Notes under the pieces: model-generated
Seen by the model: only the letters and a program-made list of their open reading frames with translations
What the model was told of the DNA's origin: nothing
The model's database searches: none
NCBI GenBank assembly: GCA_963718695.1
Contig: OY970371.1
Span: 3,596,001 to 3,660,000 of the forward strand
Origin: Manganitrophus sp963718695
Lineage (GTDB): Bacteria > Nitrospirota > Nitrospiria > SBBL01 > Manganitrophaceae
DNA length: 64,000 nucleotides
Direction: 5' to 3'
Part shown: piece after piece, positions 17,882-27,262 of the stretch
Position numbering within the stretch: position 1 is the first letter of the stretch
How the letters are laid out: each line of letters starts with the position of its first letter
Position numbers and translations under genes: made by a program

Positions 17882-17909
17882 GTAGGGGCGTATTGCAATA
17901 CGCCCCTAT
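17882..17909. repeat. REP-like repeat, family A (copy 2)
   Basis: TAGGGGCGTATT, GC, AATACGCCCCTA makes a perfect 26-base palindrome (17883-17908) in the 42-bp gap between ureC and ureF. It shares the TAGGGGCG ends of the other copies and can fold as a strong hairpin in the urease message. Confidence 0.7.
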
Positions 17910-17914
17910 GCCGT

Positions 17915-19634
17915 TTAAAACAAAAAATACCGCTGGGCCATCGGGAGTTTCTCCGCCGGCTCGCAACGGAGGAGGACCCCGTCGGCCCGGACCTCATAGG
18001 TCTCCGGGTTCACCTCGATCCGCGGGAGCGCATCGTTCAGCCACATCTCCCGCTTTCCGATCCGCCGGCAGCCCTGCACCGCAACGGTCCTCTTTCTCAG
18101 CTCCAGGCTCGCCGCAAGGTCGCTCTCCGCCGCCGCCTTGGAGAGAAAGGTGATGCTATTTTCATAGGGCGCCCCGCCGAAGGCGCCGAACATCGGGCGA
18201 TAGAGAACCGGCTGCGGGGTGGGGATCGAGGCGTTCGGATCGCCCATCGCCGCCCGGAGAATCATCCCCCCCTTCACCACCAGCTCCGGTTTGACGCCGA
18301 AAAACGCCGGCCGCCAGAGGACCAGATCGGCCAGCTTTCCCACTTCGAGCGATCCGACCTCTTCGGAGATCCCATGCGCGATTGCCGGGTTGATCGTGTA
18401 TTTGGCGATGTACCGCCGTGCACGAAGATTGTCGCTCCCCTCCCCCTCCTGCGGAAGCGGACCGCGTTGGCCTTTCATTTTGCTCGCCGTCTGCCAGGTC
18501 CGGAGAATCACCTCCCCTACCCGGCCCATCGCCTGGGAGTCGGACGACATGATGGAGAAGGCGCCGAGATCGTGAAGAATATCCTCCGCCATGATCGTCT
18601 CGGGGCGAATCCGGGAGTCGGCAAAAGCGACATCTTCCGGGAGCGAAGGATCGAGGTGATGGCAGACCATCAACATGTCGAGATGTTCGTCGATCGTGTT
18701 GACCGTAAACGGCCGGGTCGGATTGGTCGATCCAGGCAGAATATTCGCCTCTCCGCAGAGGCGGATAATATCGGGGGCATGTCCGCCGCCGGCCCCTTCG
18801 GTGTGATAGGCATGGATCGTCCTCCCGGCGATCGCTTCGATCGTCGCCTCCACGAAGCCGGCTTCGTTCAACGTATCGGTATGAATCGCCACCTGGACAT
18901 CGAACCGATCGGCGACCGTCAGCGCGGTGTCGATAGCGCGCGGGGTGCTTCCCCAATCTTCATGCAGCTTCAACCCGATCGCCCCGGCCAGGATCTGCTC
19001 CTCCAGGGGGGCTGTCGACGACGCGTTCCCTTTTCCGAGGAAACCGAGATTGATCGGAAAGCCGTCGGCCGCCTGGAGCATCCGGGCGAGATTCCACGGC
19101 CCGGGGGTGCAGGTGGTCGCGTTGGTCCCGGTGGCCGGGCCGGTTCCGCCGCCAATCATCGTCGTGATCCCGGAGGTAATCGCTTCATCGATCTGCTGCG
19201 GGCAGATGAAGTGGATATGGGAGTCGATCCCGCCGGCAGTGACAATCATCCCCTCGCCGGCGATTACCTCGGTGGCGGCGGCGACCACCATCCCCGCCGT
19301 CACGCCGTCCATGATCTCCGGGTTCCCCCCTTTTCCGATCCCGACGATCCGGCCCCCTTTGATCCCGATATCGGCCTTCACGATCCCCCAGTAATCGAGG
19401 ATCAACGCATTCGTGATGATCAGATCGAGCGCCCCCTGGTCCGAACGTCGCTCCCGATGACTGGCCCATCCCGTCGCGGAGGACTTTCCCCCCGCCGAAC
19501 TTGCACTCATCCCCATAAACGGTCAGGTCCCGTTCGACGCGGATAATTAAATCGGTGTCGGCCAGGCGGACCCGGTCTCCGGCCGTCGGCCCGAACATCT
19601 CGGCATAGACCCGCCGCGGGATCTTGAGGCTCAT
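17915..19634 (-). CDS. ureC: Urease alpha subunit UreC, with an apparent one-base frameshift
   Basis: UreC holds the dinickel active site and hydrolyses urea to ammonia and carbamate. The N-terminal part (from ATG 19634) reads 'RRVYAEMFGPTAGDRVRLADT' in family style and is in one frame up to 'GGGKVLRDGMGQS'. The remaining about 520 residues, including 'GLKLHEDWG' with the carbamylated Lys, 'MVCHHLDP' and 'FFGVKPELVVKGG', are in the next frame. The shift lies near 19453-19455, where removing one G from TCGGGAG gives 'GMGQSSERRSDQGALDL'. The break is a likely sequencing error or a recent mutation. ureB overlaps its start by four bases. Confidence 0.9.
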
Positions 19635-20002
19635 GACTTTCCCTCCTGAAATCCTTTTTCCCGAAGCCGCTTCAACGCGCCGCTTTTTTGTGCCGATCCG
19701 GCCGGGCCTTCGGTGAGGCCGTTTAACCCCCGGACGGTCCGGGTTCCGCCGAGCTCTACCAGGACAATTCGCTTCTTCTCCCCCGGCTCGAACCGGACCG
19801 CGCCGCCGGAGGGGATATTCAACCGCATCCCGAATGCGGCCTCCCGATCAAAAGAGAGCGATCGGTTCGCTTCAAAGAAGTGAAAGTGGGAGCCGACCTG
19901 AACCGGCCGGTCGCCGGTATTCGTGACGGTCATCTCAATGGTCCGCCGGCCGGCGTTCGCCTCAATCTCGCCGTCGGCGATGAAATATTCTCCTGGGATC
20001 AT
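19631..20002 (-). CDS. ureB: Urease beta subunit UreB
   Basis: The 123-aa structural subunit begins 'MIPGEYFIADGEIEANAGR' and has 'NTGDRPVQVGSHFHFFEAN', both diagnostic for UreB. It packs with UreA and UreC in the urease trimer. Its C-terminus is about 20 residues longer than the shortest homologues. The stop overlaps the ureC ATG (ATGA), indicating coupled translation. Confidence 0.96.
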   Translation of the reverse strand: MIPGEYFIADGEIEANAGRRTIEMTVTNTGDRPVQVGSHFHFFEANRSLSFDREAAFGMRLNIPSGGAVRFEPGEKKRIVLVELGGTRTVRGLNGLTEGPAGSAQKSGALKRLREKGFQEGKS

Positions 20003-20017
20003 GTTTGCTCCTTCAAA

Positions 20018-20108
20018 AATCGGGCTCTGGAGAGCCCTCCCACAAAATAGAGGGAAACAAGAGATACAATAAAAGGATCTTTGTGGGAGGGACCTCCTGG
20101 TCCCGATT
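20018..20108. repeat. REP-like repeat, family B (copy 1)
   Basis: The left arm AATCGGG...CTCCCACAAA (20018-20046) mirrors the right arm TTTGTGGGAGGGACC...CCCGATT (20080-20108), separated by an AT-rich loop. The element fills the ureA-ureB spacer. A shorter relative lies at 34421-34472 after the NUDIX gene. Confidence 0.7.
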
Positions 20109-20123
20109 CCTCCTCAACAGCTT

Positions 20124-20426
20124 TCATTGAATCGGATCGTGAATCGTCACCAATTTGGTTCCGTCGGGGAAGGTCCCCTCTACCTGGATCTCCTTGATCA
20201 TCTCCGGCACCCCTTCCATGACGTCCTCGCGCGAGAGGATCTTCCGCCCCATCTCCATCAGCTCCGAAACGCGCTTTCCATCGCGAATCCCCTCCATCAC
20301 CGCCGAGGTGATCAACGCCACCGCCTCCGGGTAATTGAGCTTGAGGCCGCGTCCCTTCCGCTCTTTCGCCAATTGGGCCGCCAAATAGATCAGGAGCTTC
20401 TCCTGCTCCCGGGGTGTCAGATGCAT
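20124..20426 (-). CDS. ureA: Urease gamma subunit UreA
   Basis: The 100-aa small subunit has the standard start 'MHLTPREQEKLLIYLAAQLA' and 'LNYPEAVALITSAVMEGIRDG', characteristic of UreA. The length equals the family norm. A 121-bp gap holding a repeat separates it from ureB, and repeat family A copy 3 separates it from urtE, so the structural genes are part of one minus-strand run with the transporter. Confidence 0.96.
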   Translation of the reverse strand: MHLTPREQEKLLIYLAAQLAKERKGRGLKLNYPEAVALITSAVMEGIRDGKRVSELMEMGRKILSREDVMEGVPEMIKEIQVEGTFPDGTKLVTIHDPIQ

Positions 20427-20438
20427 TTAATCTCCTCT

Positions 20439-20505
20439 GTAGGGGCGCACCGATGTGTGCGCCCGCCTTTCAAAAACGAGGGCGAACACGCAGGTTCGCC
20501 CCTAC
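20439..20505. repeat. REP-like repeat, family A (copy 3)
   Basis: The 67-bp element has ends GTAGGGGCG and CGCCCCTAC and internal arms TGTGCGCCC / GGGCGAACA. It lies in the spacer between urtE and ureA. Same family as 17075-17163 and 17882-17909. Confidence 0.7.
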
Positions 20506-20517
20506 CCATCCGAAACA

Positions 20518-21207
20518 TTACACCGTCAAATGCCGGCGGACCACCTCGTCGGTCAATTTCTCCACCGGCCCTTCCGCCGCAATCGCCCCCTTCTCCATCA
20601 CGTAGAACGAATCGGCTACATCGCGAACCAGCGAGAGGTATTGCTCGACCAAGAGAATCGCCATCTTTCCTTCCCCCTTGATTCGTCGGATCACCGCCAC
20701 AATCTCTTTAATGATCGACGGCTGAATTCCCTCGGTCGGCTCGTCGAGCAAAAGCAGACGCGGGCCGGAGACGAGCGCGCGGCCAATGGCGAGTTGCTGC
20801 TGCTGCCCGCCGCTGAGATCGCCGCCGCGGCGGCCGAGCATCGTTTTTAACACAGGGAATAAATCGAAGATCTCCGCCGGGATCGACTTGCCCCCTGACG
20901 CCTCCAGGCCGATCAGGAGATTTTCTTCAACCGTGAGGCTTGCAAGAATCTCCCGTCCCTGAGGAACATAACCGATTCCCCGACGGGCCCGCAGATAAGG
21001 AGGGGCCTTCGTGATCTCCTCGCCGCCAAGGGTGATCCTTCCTCCCCTTGGCGCGAGAAGACCGGTGATGGTTTTCATCAGAGTCGTCTTCCCCACCCCA
21101 TTCCGCCCCATCAAGCAGACCACCTTCCCGTCCGGAACGATCATGCCGACCTCCCGGAGCACCTGGCTGTCTCCATAAGAGACGTTGAGCCCCTGCACCT
21201 CAAGCAT
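20518..21207 (-). CDS. urtE: Urea ABC transporter ATPase UrtE
   Basis: The 230-aa ATPase has Walker A 'GRNGVGKTTLM', the signature 'LSGGQQQQLAIGRAL' and Walker B 'LLLLDEPTEGIQPS', the last being typical of UrtE. It powers urea import with UrtD. The start is set at ATG 21207, which overlaps the end of the urtCD gene by eight bases. A longer frame from 21300 lies inside urtCD and is not needed. Confidence 0.93.
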   Translation of the reverse strand: MLEVQGLNVSYGDSQVLREVGMIVPDGKVVCLMGRNGVGKTTLMKTITGLLAPRGGRITLGGEEITKAPPYLRARRGIGYVPQGREILASLTVEENLLIGLEASGGKSIPAEIFDLFPVLKTMLGRRGGDLSGGQQQQLAIGRALVSGPRLLLLDEPTEGIQPSIIKEIVAVIRRIKGEGKMAILLVEQYLSLVRDVADSFYVMEKGAIAAEGPVEKLTDEVVRRHLTV

Positions 21208-23170
21208 GGGCCTCCTGCTCCCGTCCGAGATAAACCTCGACCACCCGCGGATCGTTCTGAACCTGCAACATCGGCCCCTCGCAAAGAACCGTTCCTTCAT
21301 GGAGGACGGTCACCTTTTTCGCGAAATGGCGGACGAACTCCATGTCATGCTCGATCACCAACACCGAATGCTCCCGGGCAATTCCCTCTAAAAGCAGGCC
21401 GGTCTCCTCCCGCTCTTTTCCGGTCATCCCCGCCACCGGCTCGTCGATCAAAAGAAGCTCCGGCTCCTGCGCCATCACCATCCCGATCTCCAGCCACTGC
21501 CGCTGGCCGTGGGCGAGGGTTCCGGCGAACCGCTCCGCATGCTCCGCCAGCCCGATCCATTGGAGGATCGCCTCGATCCGCTCGCGCTCCTCCCGTCCGC
21601 GCCGTCCGAAGAGAGACGGGATCACCCCCTTCTTCCCCCGCAGCGCGAGGGCGAGATTATCGAAGACGGTATGGTGCGGGAACGCGGTCGGGGTTTGAAA
21701 TTTTCGTCCGATCCCCCGGTTGGCGATCTGGTGCTCTCTCAACGGGAGAAGATCGGTCCCCTCTTCGAAGATGACCCGGCCCTTCGCCGGCTTGACCCTC
21801 CCGGAGATCACGTCCAACAGGGTCGTCTTCCCGGCCCCGTTCGGACCGATGACGAACCGGAGCTCTCCCCGCTCCATCATAAAATTCAGATCGCGCAGCG
21901 CCAAGAACCCCTCGAAACTGACCGTCACCGCCTCCAGATAGATGATCGTCTCCCTCGGAGAAGCCGTTGCTTTTTCTTCAATGACGGCGACATCGACCGG
22001 AACATCTTTCCTGCTTCGATCAATTTCTTTTGGCTGGCCGTTCGAGGAAAGCCCCTCCCCCATCCCGCTTGCAGATTTCACTCTTCCGAACCTTCGTTTT
22101 ACCCACTGTTGGATCTGAGCCGGCAATCCGACCAGTCCGTTCGGGAAAAAGAGGACCCCTGCGACAAAAAGCCCGCCGAGGAGAAAGGGCCAGAGCTGCG
22201 GGACTTTGGTCGTCAGATAGGTCCGGAGGCCGTTGACGACGACGGCGCCGAAGGCCGCGCCGATCAACGTCCCGCGCCCTCCGAGCGCCACCCAGACAAC
22301 CACCTCCAGCGACGGGAGAACCCCCATCTGGCTGGGGGTGATGATCCCGACTTGCGGCACATACAAGGCGCCGGCCACCCCCGCCAAAACGGCCGAAACG
22401 GAAAAGACGAAAACCTTGAATCCGGTCGTGGAGAAGCCGCAAAAATGAAGGCGGCGCTCGTTGTCCCGGATCGCACGAAGAACCTTCCCCAGCTTGGAGT
22501 CGACGATCGACCGGCAGAGAAGATAGGAACCGATGAGGAAAACGACCGTTGCGATGTAGAGTCCCCGCTGCGTCGCCGGATCGTGGAGGGAAAACCCGAG
22601 GAGGGTCTTGAAATCGGTGAGGCCGTTCGTCCCGCCGAGGTTCATTTCGTTTCGATTGAAGAGGAGCCAGGCGGCGAAAGCAAGCGCCTGCGTCAGGATG
22701 GAGACATAGACCCCTTTGATCCGGCTGCGGAAGGTAAGATAGCCGAAGATCCCCCCGAAGAGGGCCGGGATCAAGATCACGCCGATCATCGCGAATCCGA
22801 AATGCTCGAACGGCTTCCAGAACCAAGGGAGCTCCGCCACCTGGTTCCAGACCATGAAATCGGGAATCGCCTCGCCGTATTTACTCTGCTCCGACCCGAT
22901 CTCCAGCATCAGATACATCCCGATGGCATATCCGCCGAGGCCAAAAAAGACCGCCTGGCAGAGACTTAAGATCCCGGCATAACCCCAGAGCAGGTCCATG
23001 CCGATCGCCAAGATCGCCAGCGAGAGATATTTCCCAAGAAGGGTTAGATAAAAGTCGGGAAGATGGAGCGGGGAGCCGGCCGGAAACAGATTGAGGATCG
23101 GAAGGACCACCCCCAGGACGAGGGCCGTTGCAACCAGCCCGATCTTTCCTTTCTTCAGATCGATCGACAT
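21200..23170 (-). CDS. urtC-urtD: Fused urea transporter permease-ATPase UrtC-UrtD
   Basis: The 656-aa protein joins two usually separate subunits. Residues 1-355 are a LivM-like permease ('GMDLLWGYAGILSLCQAVFFGLGGYA', split here for length: 'LSLCQAVFFGLGGYA'). A charged linker follows at about 356-405. Residues 406-656 are an ATPase with Walker A 'GPNGAGKTTLLD', signature 'LAHGQRQWLEIG' and Walker B 'LLLIDEPVAGM'. The frame is continuous, so this is a true fusion in this sequence. It abuts urtB (stop/start overlap at 23170) and urtE. Confidence 0.92.
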   Translation of the reverse strand: MSIDLKKGKIGLVATALVLGVVLPILNLFPAGSPLHLPDFYLTLLGKYLSLAILAIGMDLLWGYAGILSLCQAVFFGLGGYAIGMYLMLEIGSEQSKYGEAIPDFMVWNQVAELPWFWKPFEHFGFAMIGVILIPALFGGIFGYLTFRSRIKGVYVSILTQALAFAAWLLFNRNEMNLGGTNGLTDFKTLLGFSLHDPATQRGLYIATVVFLIGSYLLCRSIVDSKLGKVLRAIRDNERRLHFCGFSTTGFKVFVFSVSAVLAGVAGALYVPQVGIITPSQMGVLPSLEVVVWVALGGRGTLIGAAFGAVVVNGLRTYLTTKVPQLWPFLLGGLFVAGVLFFPNGLVGLPAQIQQWVKRRFGRVKSASGMGEGLSSNGQPKEIDRSRKDVPVDVAVIEEKATASPRETIIYLEAVTVSFEGFLALRDLNFMMERGELRFVIGPNGAGKTTLLDVISGRVKPAKGRVIFEEGTDLLPLREHQIANRGIGRKFQTPTAFPHHTVFDNLALALRGKKGVIPSLFGRRGREERERIEAILQWIGLAEHAERFAGTLAHGQRQWLEIGMVMAQEPELLLIDEPVAGMTGKEREETGLLLEGIAREHSVLVIEHDMEFVRHFAKKVTVLHEGTVLCEGPMLQVQNDPRVVEVYLGREQEAHA

Positions 23171-24851
23171 TATGCCGACTCCGCCGCGCGGCCTTTGGCC
23201 GGGAAGAGACCGGAGGGCTTTCGTTGAAGAAAGAGGATGATGGCCGCAAGGAGAAAGATCTTGGCATAAATCGCCCCGCCGGTTCCGCCGATCATCGGCT
23301 CCAGAATCTTATTCAACATCCCGAGTCCCATGGCCGAAACCACCGTCCCGGCGAGCTTGCCGACCCCGCCGACCACGACCACCATGAACGAATCGACGAT
23401 ATAGGTCTTTCCCATCTCCGGATCGACATTCCCCACCAGGCTCAAGGCGCACCCCGCCAGCCCCGCCAGCCCCGCTCCCAAAGCAAAGGTCCATCCATCG
23501 ACGCGGCGGGTCGAGATCCCCAGGCACGCGCTCATATCGCGGTTTTGCGTGACCGCCCGGATCTTCAGCCCCCAGCGGGTCCGCGAGAGAAGAAGAGAAA
23601 TACCGACCAGCCCTGCGATGCTCAAGAGGATGATAAAGATCCGATTGTAAGGTAAAACCAGACCGACCGTCGCCTGAACGCCGCCGCGAATCCAGGTCGG
23701 CGCGTTCACACTCGTCAGATCGCCGAAATACCACCGCGCCGCCTGCTGCAGAATCATGCTGATCCCCCAGGTCGCCAGCAACGTCTCGAGCGGCTTTCCG
23801 TAGAGAAACCGAATCACCCCCTTCTCCAAAAGCCACCCGACCACGGCGGCCACAAGAAAAGAGAGCGGGAGCGCCGCGATAAAATAGAGATCGTGATACC
23901 CCGCCGGAAAGCGTGTTCTGAAAATCTCCTGCAGGACGAAGGTCGTATAGGCTCCCACCATCATCATCTCGCCGTGGGCCATGTTGATCACCCCCATCAG
24001 CCCGAAGGTGATCGCCAGGCCGAGCCCCATCAACAACAGGATCGATCCGAGGCTGATCCCGCTGAAGAGCGTTCCCAGAAATTGCTCACGGGCCTGATAC
24101 CGCTCGATCTGTGTGACCGCCGCTTGCATCGCCCCCCGCACGGCGGGGTCGGCTTCGGCCGGCGCTTCCGAAAGAAGCGCTTTCAATTTCGGGAGCCCCT
24201 GCTGGCTGTGGATCTCCCCCAGCCTCATTGCCGCCTCGCTTCGGACTTTCGGATCGGGATCGGAGAGCTGAAGCTGTCCGATCGCCTCCTCTATCGCATG
24301 TTTTGCCCATCGATCGCTCTCCCCGGCCAAGACACGGGTCAGCGTGTCGATCGCGGAGAGATCCGACCCGTTTCCGATTTTGGTCGCCGCCGACCGCCGT
24401 ATTTCCGGGGAGGGATCGGAGAGCTTGATCCGGTCGAGCGCCGCCGAAAGCCAACGCCGCCCCTCGGGCGATCCAACCGAGATCATCTCAAATCCCTCGT
24501 CGGTTCCGTCTCCCTCGCCGACCCGCTGCCCGGTGAGCGGATCGACCAAAACCCCTTTCCGCTCCCCCTCCGGCGATTCGATCATCTCGACAAGGACCAC
24601 CCGGACCCCTTCTGCGGTCGTCCATCGATAGAAGCTCCCCTCGTGCAGCGCCGTGAGGAGGGGAAGAATCGCCGGATCCCCCCCTCGGCCAATTCCTTCA
24701 GCACCGCCGCCTGAACCTCCGGATCATCCCCGGCGATCTGCTGAAGGAGCAGCGCCTTATCTCCAGCGGCGGGAGGGGACGCCTCCGACCAAGCGGACTG
24801 AAGCGGCCCAAAAAGAAAAATGAAGACCAGAACGACTATTTGCAATCTCAT
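23170..24851 (-). CDS. urtB: Urea ABC transporter permease UrtB, with an apparent frameshift
   Basis: UrtB has a signal peptide and a periplasmic helical extension before its permease core. From ATG 24851 the frame reads 'MRLQIVVLVFIFLFGPLQSAWSEA' (signal, quoted in part) to 'LKELAEGG'. The continuation, from 'DPAILPLLTALHEGSFYRW' into HEAT-like helices and the permease ('LGLAITFGLMGVINMAHGEMM'), is in another frame. The shift is at a run of seven C on the plus strand (24678-24684); one more G on the coding strand would restore the family sequence. The break is probably an indel at a homopolymer. Confidence 0.88.
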
Positions 24852-24919
24852 CTTTTCGCCATACCACACGGGGGCCGGGAGACGTTTCCGCCCCCCCGGC
24901 CCCCAACACCTGCTTTAAA

Positions 24920-26314
24920 CTACATCGGCTCGATCGGCATCGCCGCAGGATCGAGGAAGACCTTCTGGCCCCCCTTCATGTCGAACGACCCCTTGCCCCC
25001 CTTGCTCCAATCACATTGGCGATCGGGATAGGTATACTCGCTCCACGGCTCCGGCGTCACGAGCCCTTTCGACTGCCAGATGATCTCGAATTGGCCGTTG
25101 GCCAAGATCCGGCCGATATAAACCGGCTTCGCGGTGTGATGGTTCCGCGTATCGGCCACGATTTTTCCCGCCGCCGTTTGGATCTCCAGTCCGGGATAGG
25201 CCTTCAGCACCGCATCGACATCGGTGCTCCCCGCCTTTTCGACCGCCGCCTTCCAAAGATAGAGGCCGTTATACCCCCAGAACATCGGATCATCCACCAC
25301 ACGGCTCGCCCCGCCGGGGAGGTTGTTCTTTTTGGCGAAGTCTTTGAACTTCTTGACCAGCTCCTTATTCTGCGGCGTGTTGACCGTTTGGAAATAGTTC
25401 CACGCCGCCAGGTGGCCGACCAACGGCTTGGTGTCGAGGCCGCGCAGCTCATCTTCCGCCACGCTGAACGACATCACCGGACACTCCTCCGCTTTCACCC
25501 CGGTGTTCGCCAGCTCTTTGAAGAGGGGAACGTTGGAGTCGCCGTTGACGGTGTTGATCACCGCCGCTTTCCCGCCGGCGCAGAACCGTTTGATCTTGGC
25601 GACGATCGTTTGATAGTCCTGGTGATGGAACGGGGTGTACTCTTCCATGATGTCCTTCTCGGCGATCCCTTTCTTCAGGAGCATCGCCCGGAGGATCTTG
25701 TTCGTGGTCCGCGGATAAACGTAGTCGGTGCCGAGCAGGTAGAATTTTTTCTTCTCCCCCCCTTCTTTGCTCAGGAAATATTCCACGGCGGGAACGGCCT
25801 GCTGGTTGACCGACGCGCCGGTGTAGATGATGTTCCGGGAGCACTCTTCCCCTTCATACTGCACCGGATAGAAGAGAAGGCCGTTGTTCTTCTCGACCAC
25901 CGGCAACACCGACTTCCGGCTGACCGAGGTCCAGCAGCCGAAGATCACCGGAACTTTGTCCTGAACCAGAAGTTTTTTGGCCTTCTCCGCGAAGAGATCC
26001 CAGTTGGAGGCGGGATCTTCCACGATCGGCTCGATCTTCCGGCCGAGCACCCCGCCTTTGGCGTTGATCTCCTCGATCCCCATCATCATGATGTCTTTGA
26101 TCGACTGCTCGCTGATCGCCATCGTCCCGCTGAGCGAATGGAGGATGCCGATCTTGATGGGTGGTTTCTCCTCGCCCGCCGCGTTTGCCACCTGCCTTGC
26201 AGCGAAGGTCCCGACGACCCCCACCGCCAAGAGAACCAGAAGACCGAATAATGTCGGCTTCAGATAACGCCGTTTTGTTTTGACCCCTTCCGTTGATTTT
26301 TTTTCTCCCACCAT
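24920..26314 (-). CDS. urtA: Urea-binding protein UrtA
   Basis: The 464-aa periplasmic binding protein has 'IKIGILHSLSGTMAISEQSI', 'GCWTSVSRKSVLPVVE' and 'NGLLFYPVQYEGEE', all typical of UrtA. The N-terminus has a basic stretch and one hydrophobic segment (residues 20-45) ending A-N-A-A, a cleavable signal or anchor. AGGAGAGGAG precedes the ATG. It lies between ureD and urtB, showing that urease accessory and transport genes are interleaved. Confidence 0.95.
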   Translation of the reverse strand: MVGEKKSTEGVKTKRRYLKPTLFGLLVLLAVGVVGTFAARQVANAAGEEKPPIKIGILHSLSGTMAISEQSIKDIMMMGIEEINAKGGVLGRKIEPIVEDPASNWDLFAEKAKKLLVQDKVPVIFGCWTSVSRKSVLPVVEKNNGLLFYPVQYEGEECSRNIIYTGASVNQQAVPAVEYFLSKEGGEKKKFYLLGTDYVYPRTTNKILRAMLLKKGIAEKDIMEEYTPFHHQDYQTIVAKIKRFCAGGKAAVINTVNGDSNVPLFKELANTGVKAEECPVMSFSVAEDELRGLDTKPLVGHLAAWNYFQTVNTPQNKELVKKFKDFAKKNNLPGGASRVVDDPMFWGYNGLYLWKAAVEKAGSTDVDAVLKAYPGLEIQTAAGKIVADTRNHHTAKPVYIGRILANGQFEIIWQSKGLVTPEPWSEYTYPDRQCDWSKGGKGSFDMKGGQKVFLDPAAMPIEPM

Positions 26315-26381
26315 CTCTCCTCTCCTTCTGATAGTGATCTTCCTTGACTTACTTCAGGGCGACAAACGATGCCCCCATCAA

Positions 26382-27221
26382 TCACATGTGTCGATCGATT
26401 CGCTTAAGAATGGTCAATATTTTCGAACGGGGGGAGGGATCTCCCCAACACCTCCTTTCGAAAAAGGTCCCAGAGGTTAAAAAAAAACCGTGAAGGGCCG
26501 GGGTGTCGTGGGCCAGCGCCCGGACCGCCAGACCCCGGCGGGAAAGGAGCGTCGCCCCCCAGAAGAGATCAACCCGTTCGACCGATCGGAAAGCCGTAAG
26601 AAGCCTCGTCCGGGCCGACTCCGGACAGAAGAGATAAAGGGTGCCGAGATGACTGAAGCCTTCCATCACCCCGATCTCCTCCAACGGGCGTTCGGAGGGG
26701 GCCAGCCGAAATCGCTCTTGAACCAGAACCCCTTCCGGATCGACGATCCTTAGTTGATTCTCATAGAGCCGGTAGGCAAACGATTCCCCCCGTCCGAGCC
26801 TTCCCGGACCGAGGAGGTCGGCGTAAAAAAGGGTGGCCTGCTCCTCCAGAAAAATATCGGTCTCTTGATGGAAAGCCGATCCGGCATAGGGGAGAACCGG
26901 CTCGGCCAGATATTCCAGGGTGGCGCCGGGACCGACGGAGAGGGTGGTCCGCTGGCGGGCCTCCCCCGACGGCGTCGGATGGACCCGCGTCGCCGCCGGC
27001 GTCGTCACGACGGCGTGGGTCCCTTTCTCCAGACGGAGGGAGATCTCGAGTTGGTCCCCCTCCAGAATTCCCGCCGTGGCGTTGAGAAGATAGAGATGGG
27101 CCGGCCCCTCCCCCTCGGGGTAGAACGGCCGGATCACCCGGAGCGGCGCCTGCTGGCGGATCTCCCGCGCCAACGTCTTCTCTCCGTAACGCTCAAAAGT
27201 AATGTCAAGAATCCCATTCAT
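26382..27221 (-). CDS. ureD: Urease accessory protein UreD (UreH)
   Basis: The 279-aa protein is the scaffold that binds apo-urease and recruits UreF and UreG for nickel loading. 'HLYLLNATAGILEGDQLEISL' and 'VVTTPAATRVHPTPSGEA' match the UreD core, here with 'LPYAGSAFHQETDI'. It is the first urease gene after the porin, far from ureFG. No ureE was seen anywhere in the block. Confidence 0.9.
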   Translation of the reverse strand: MNGILDITFERYGEKTLAREIRQQAPLRVIRPFYPEGEGPAHLYLLNATAGILEGDQLEISLRLEKGTHAVVTTPAATRVHPTPSGEARQRTTLSVGPGATLEYLAEPVLPYAGSAFHQETDIFLEEQATLFYADLLGPGRLGRGESFAYRLYENQLRIVDPEGVLVQERFRLAPSERPLEEIGVMEGFSHLGTLYLFCPESARTRLLTAFRSVERVDLFWGATLLSRRGLAVRALAHDTPALHGFFLTSGTFFERRCWGDPSPRSKILTILKRIDRHM

Positions 27222-27262
27222 TTCCGCTCACCTGAAACCGTTGATGCCTTAATGTCCTTATG

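Noticed and set aside
17321..19546. Long plus-strand open frame opposite ureF and ureC (741 codons)
   Set aside because: It is rich in Arg, Pro and His, has no domain, and lies exactly opposite conserved urease genes; it is a GC-rich shadow.
21509..22969. Plus-strand open frame opposite urtCD
   Set aside because: Shadow of the conserved transporter; no motif or ribosome site.
24678..24684. Phase-variable urtB
   Set aside because: A single sequence with a run of seven G cannot tell phase variation from an indel error; kept only as a finding to test.
25016..26251. Plus-strand open frame opposite urtA
   Set aside because: Antisense to a clear UrtA; composition is that of a mirror frame.
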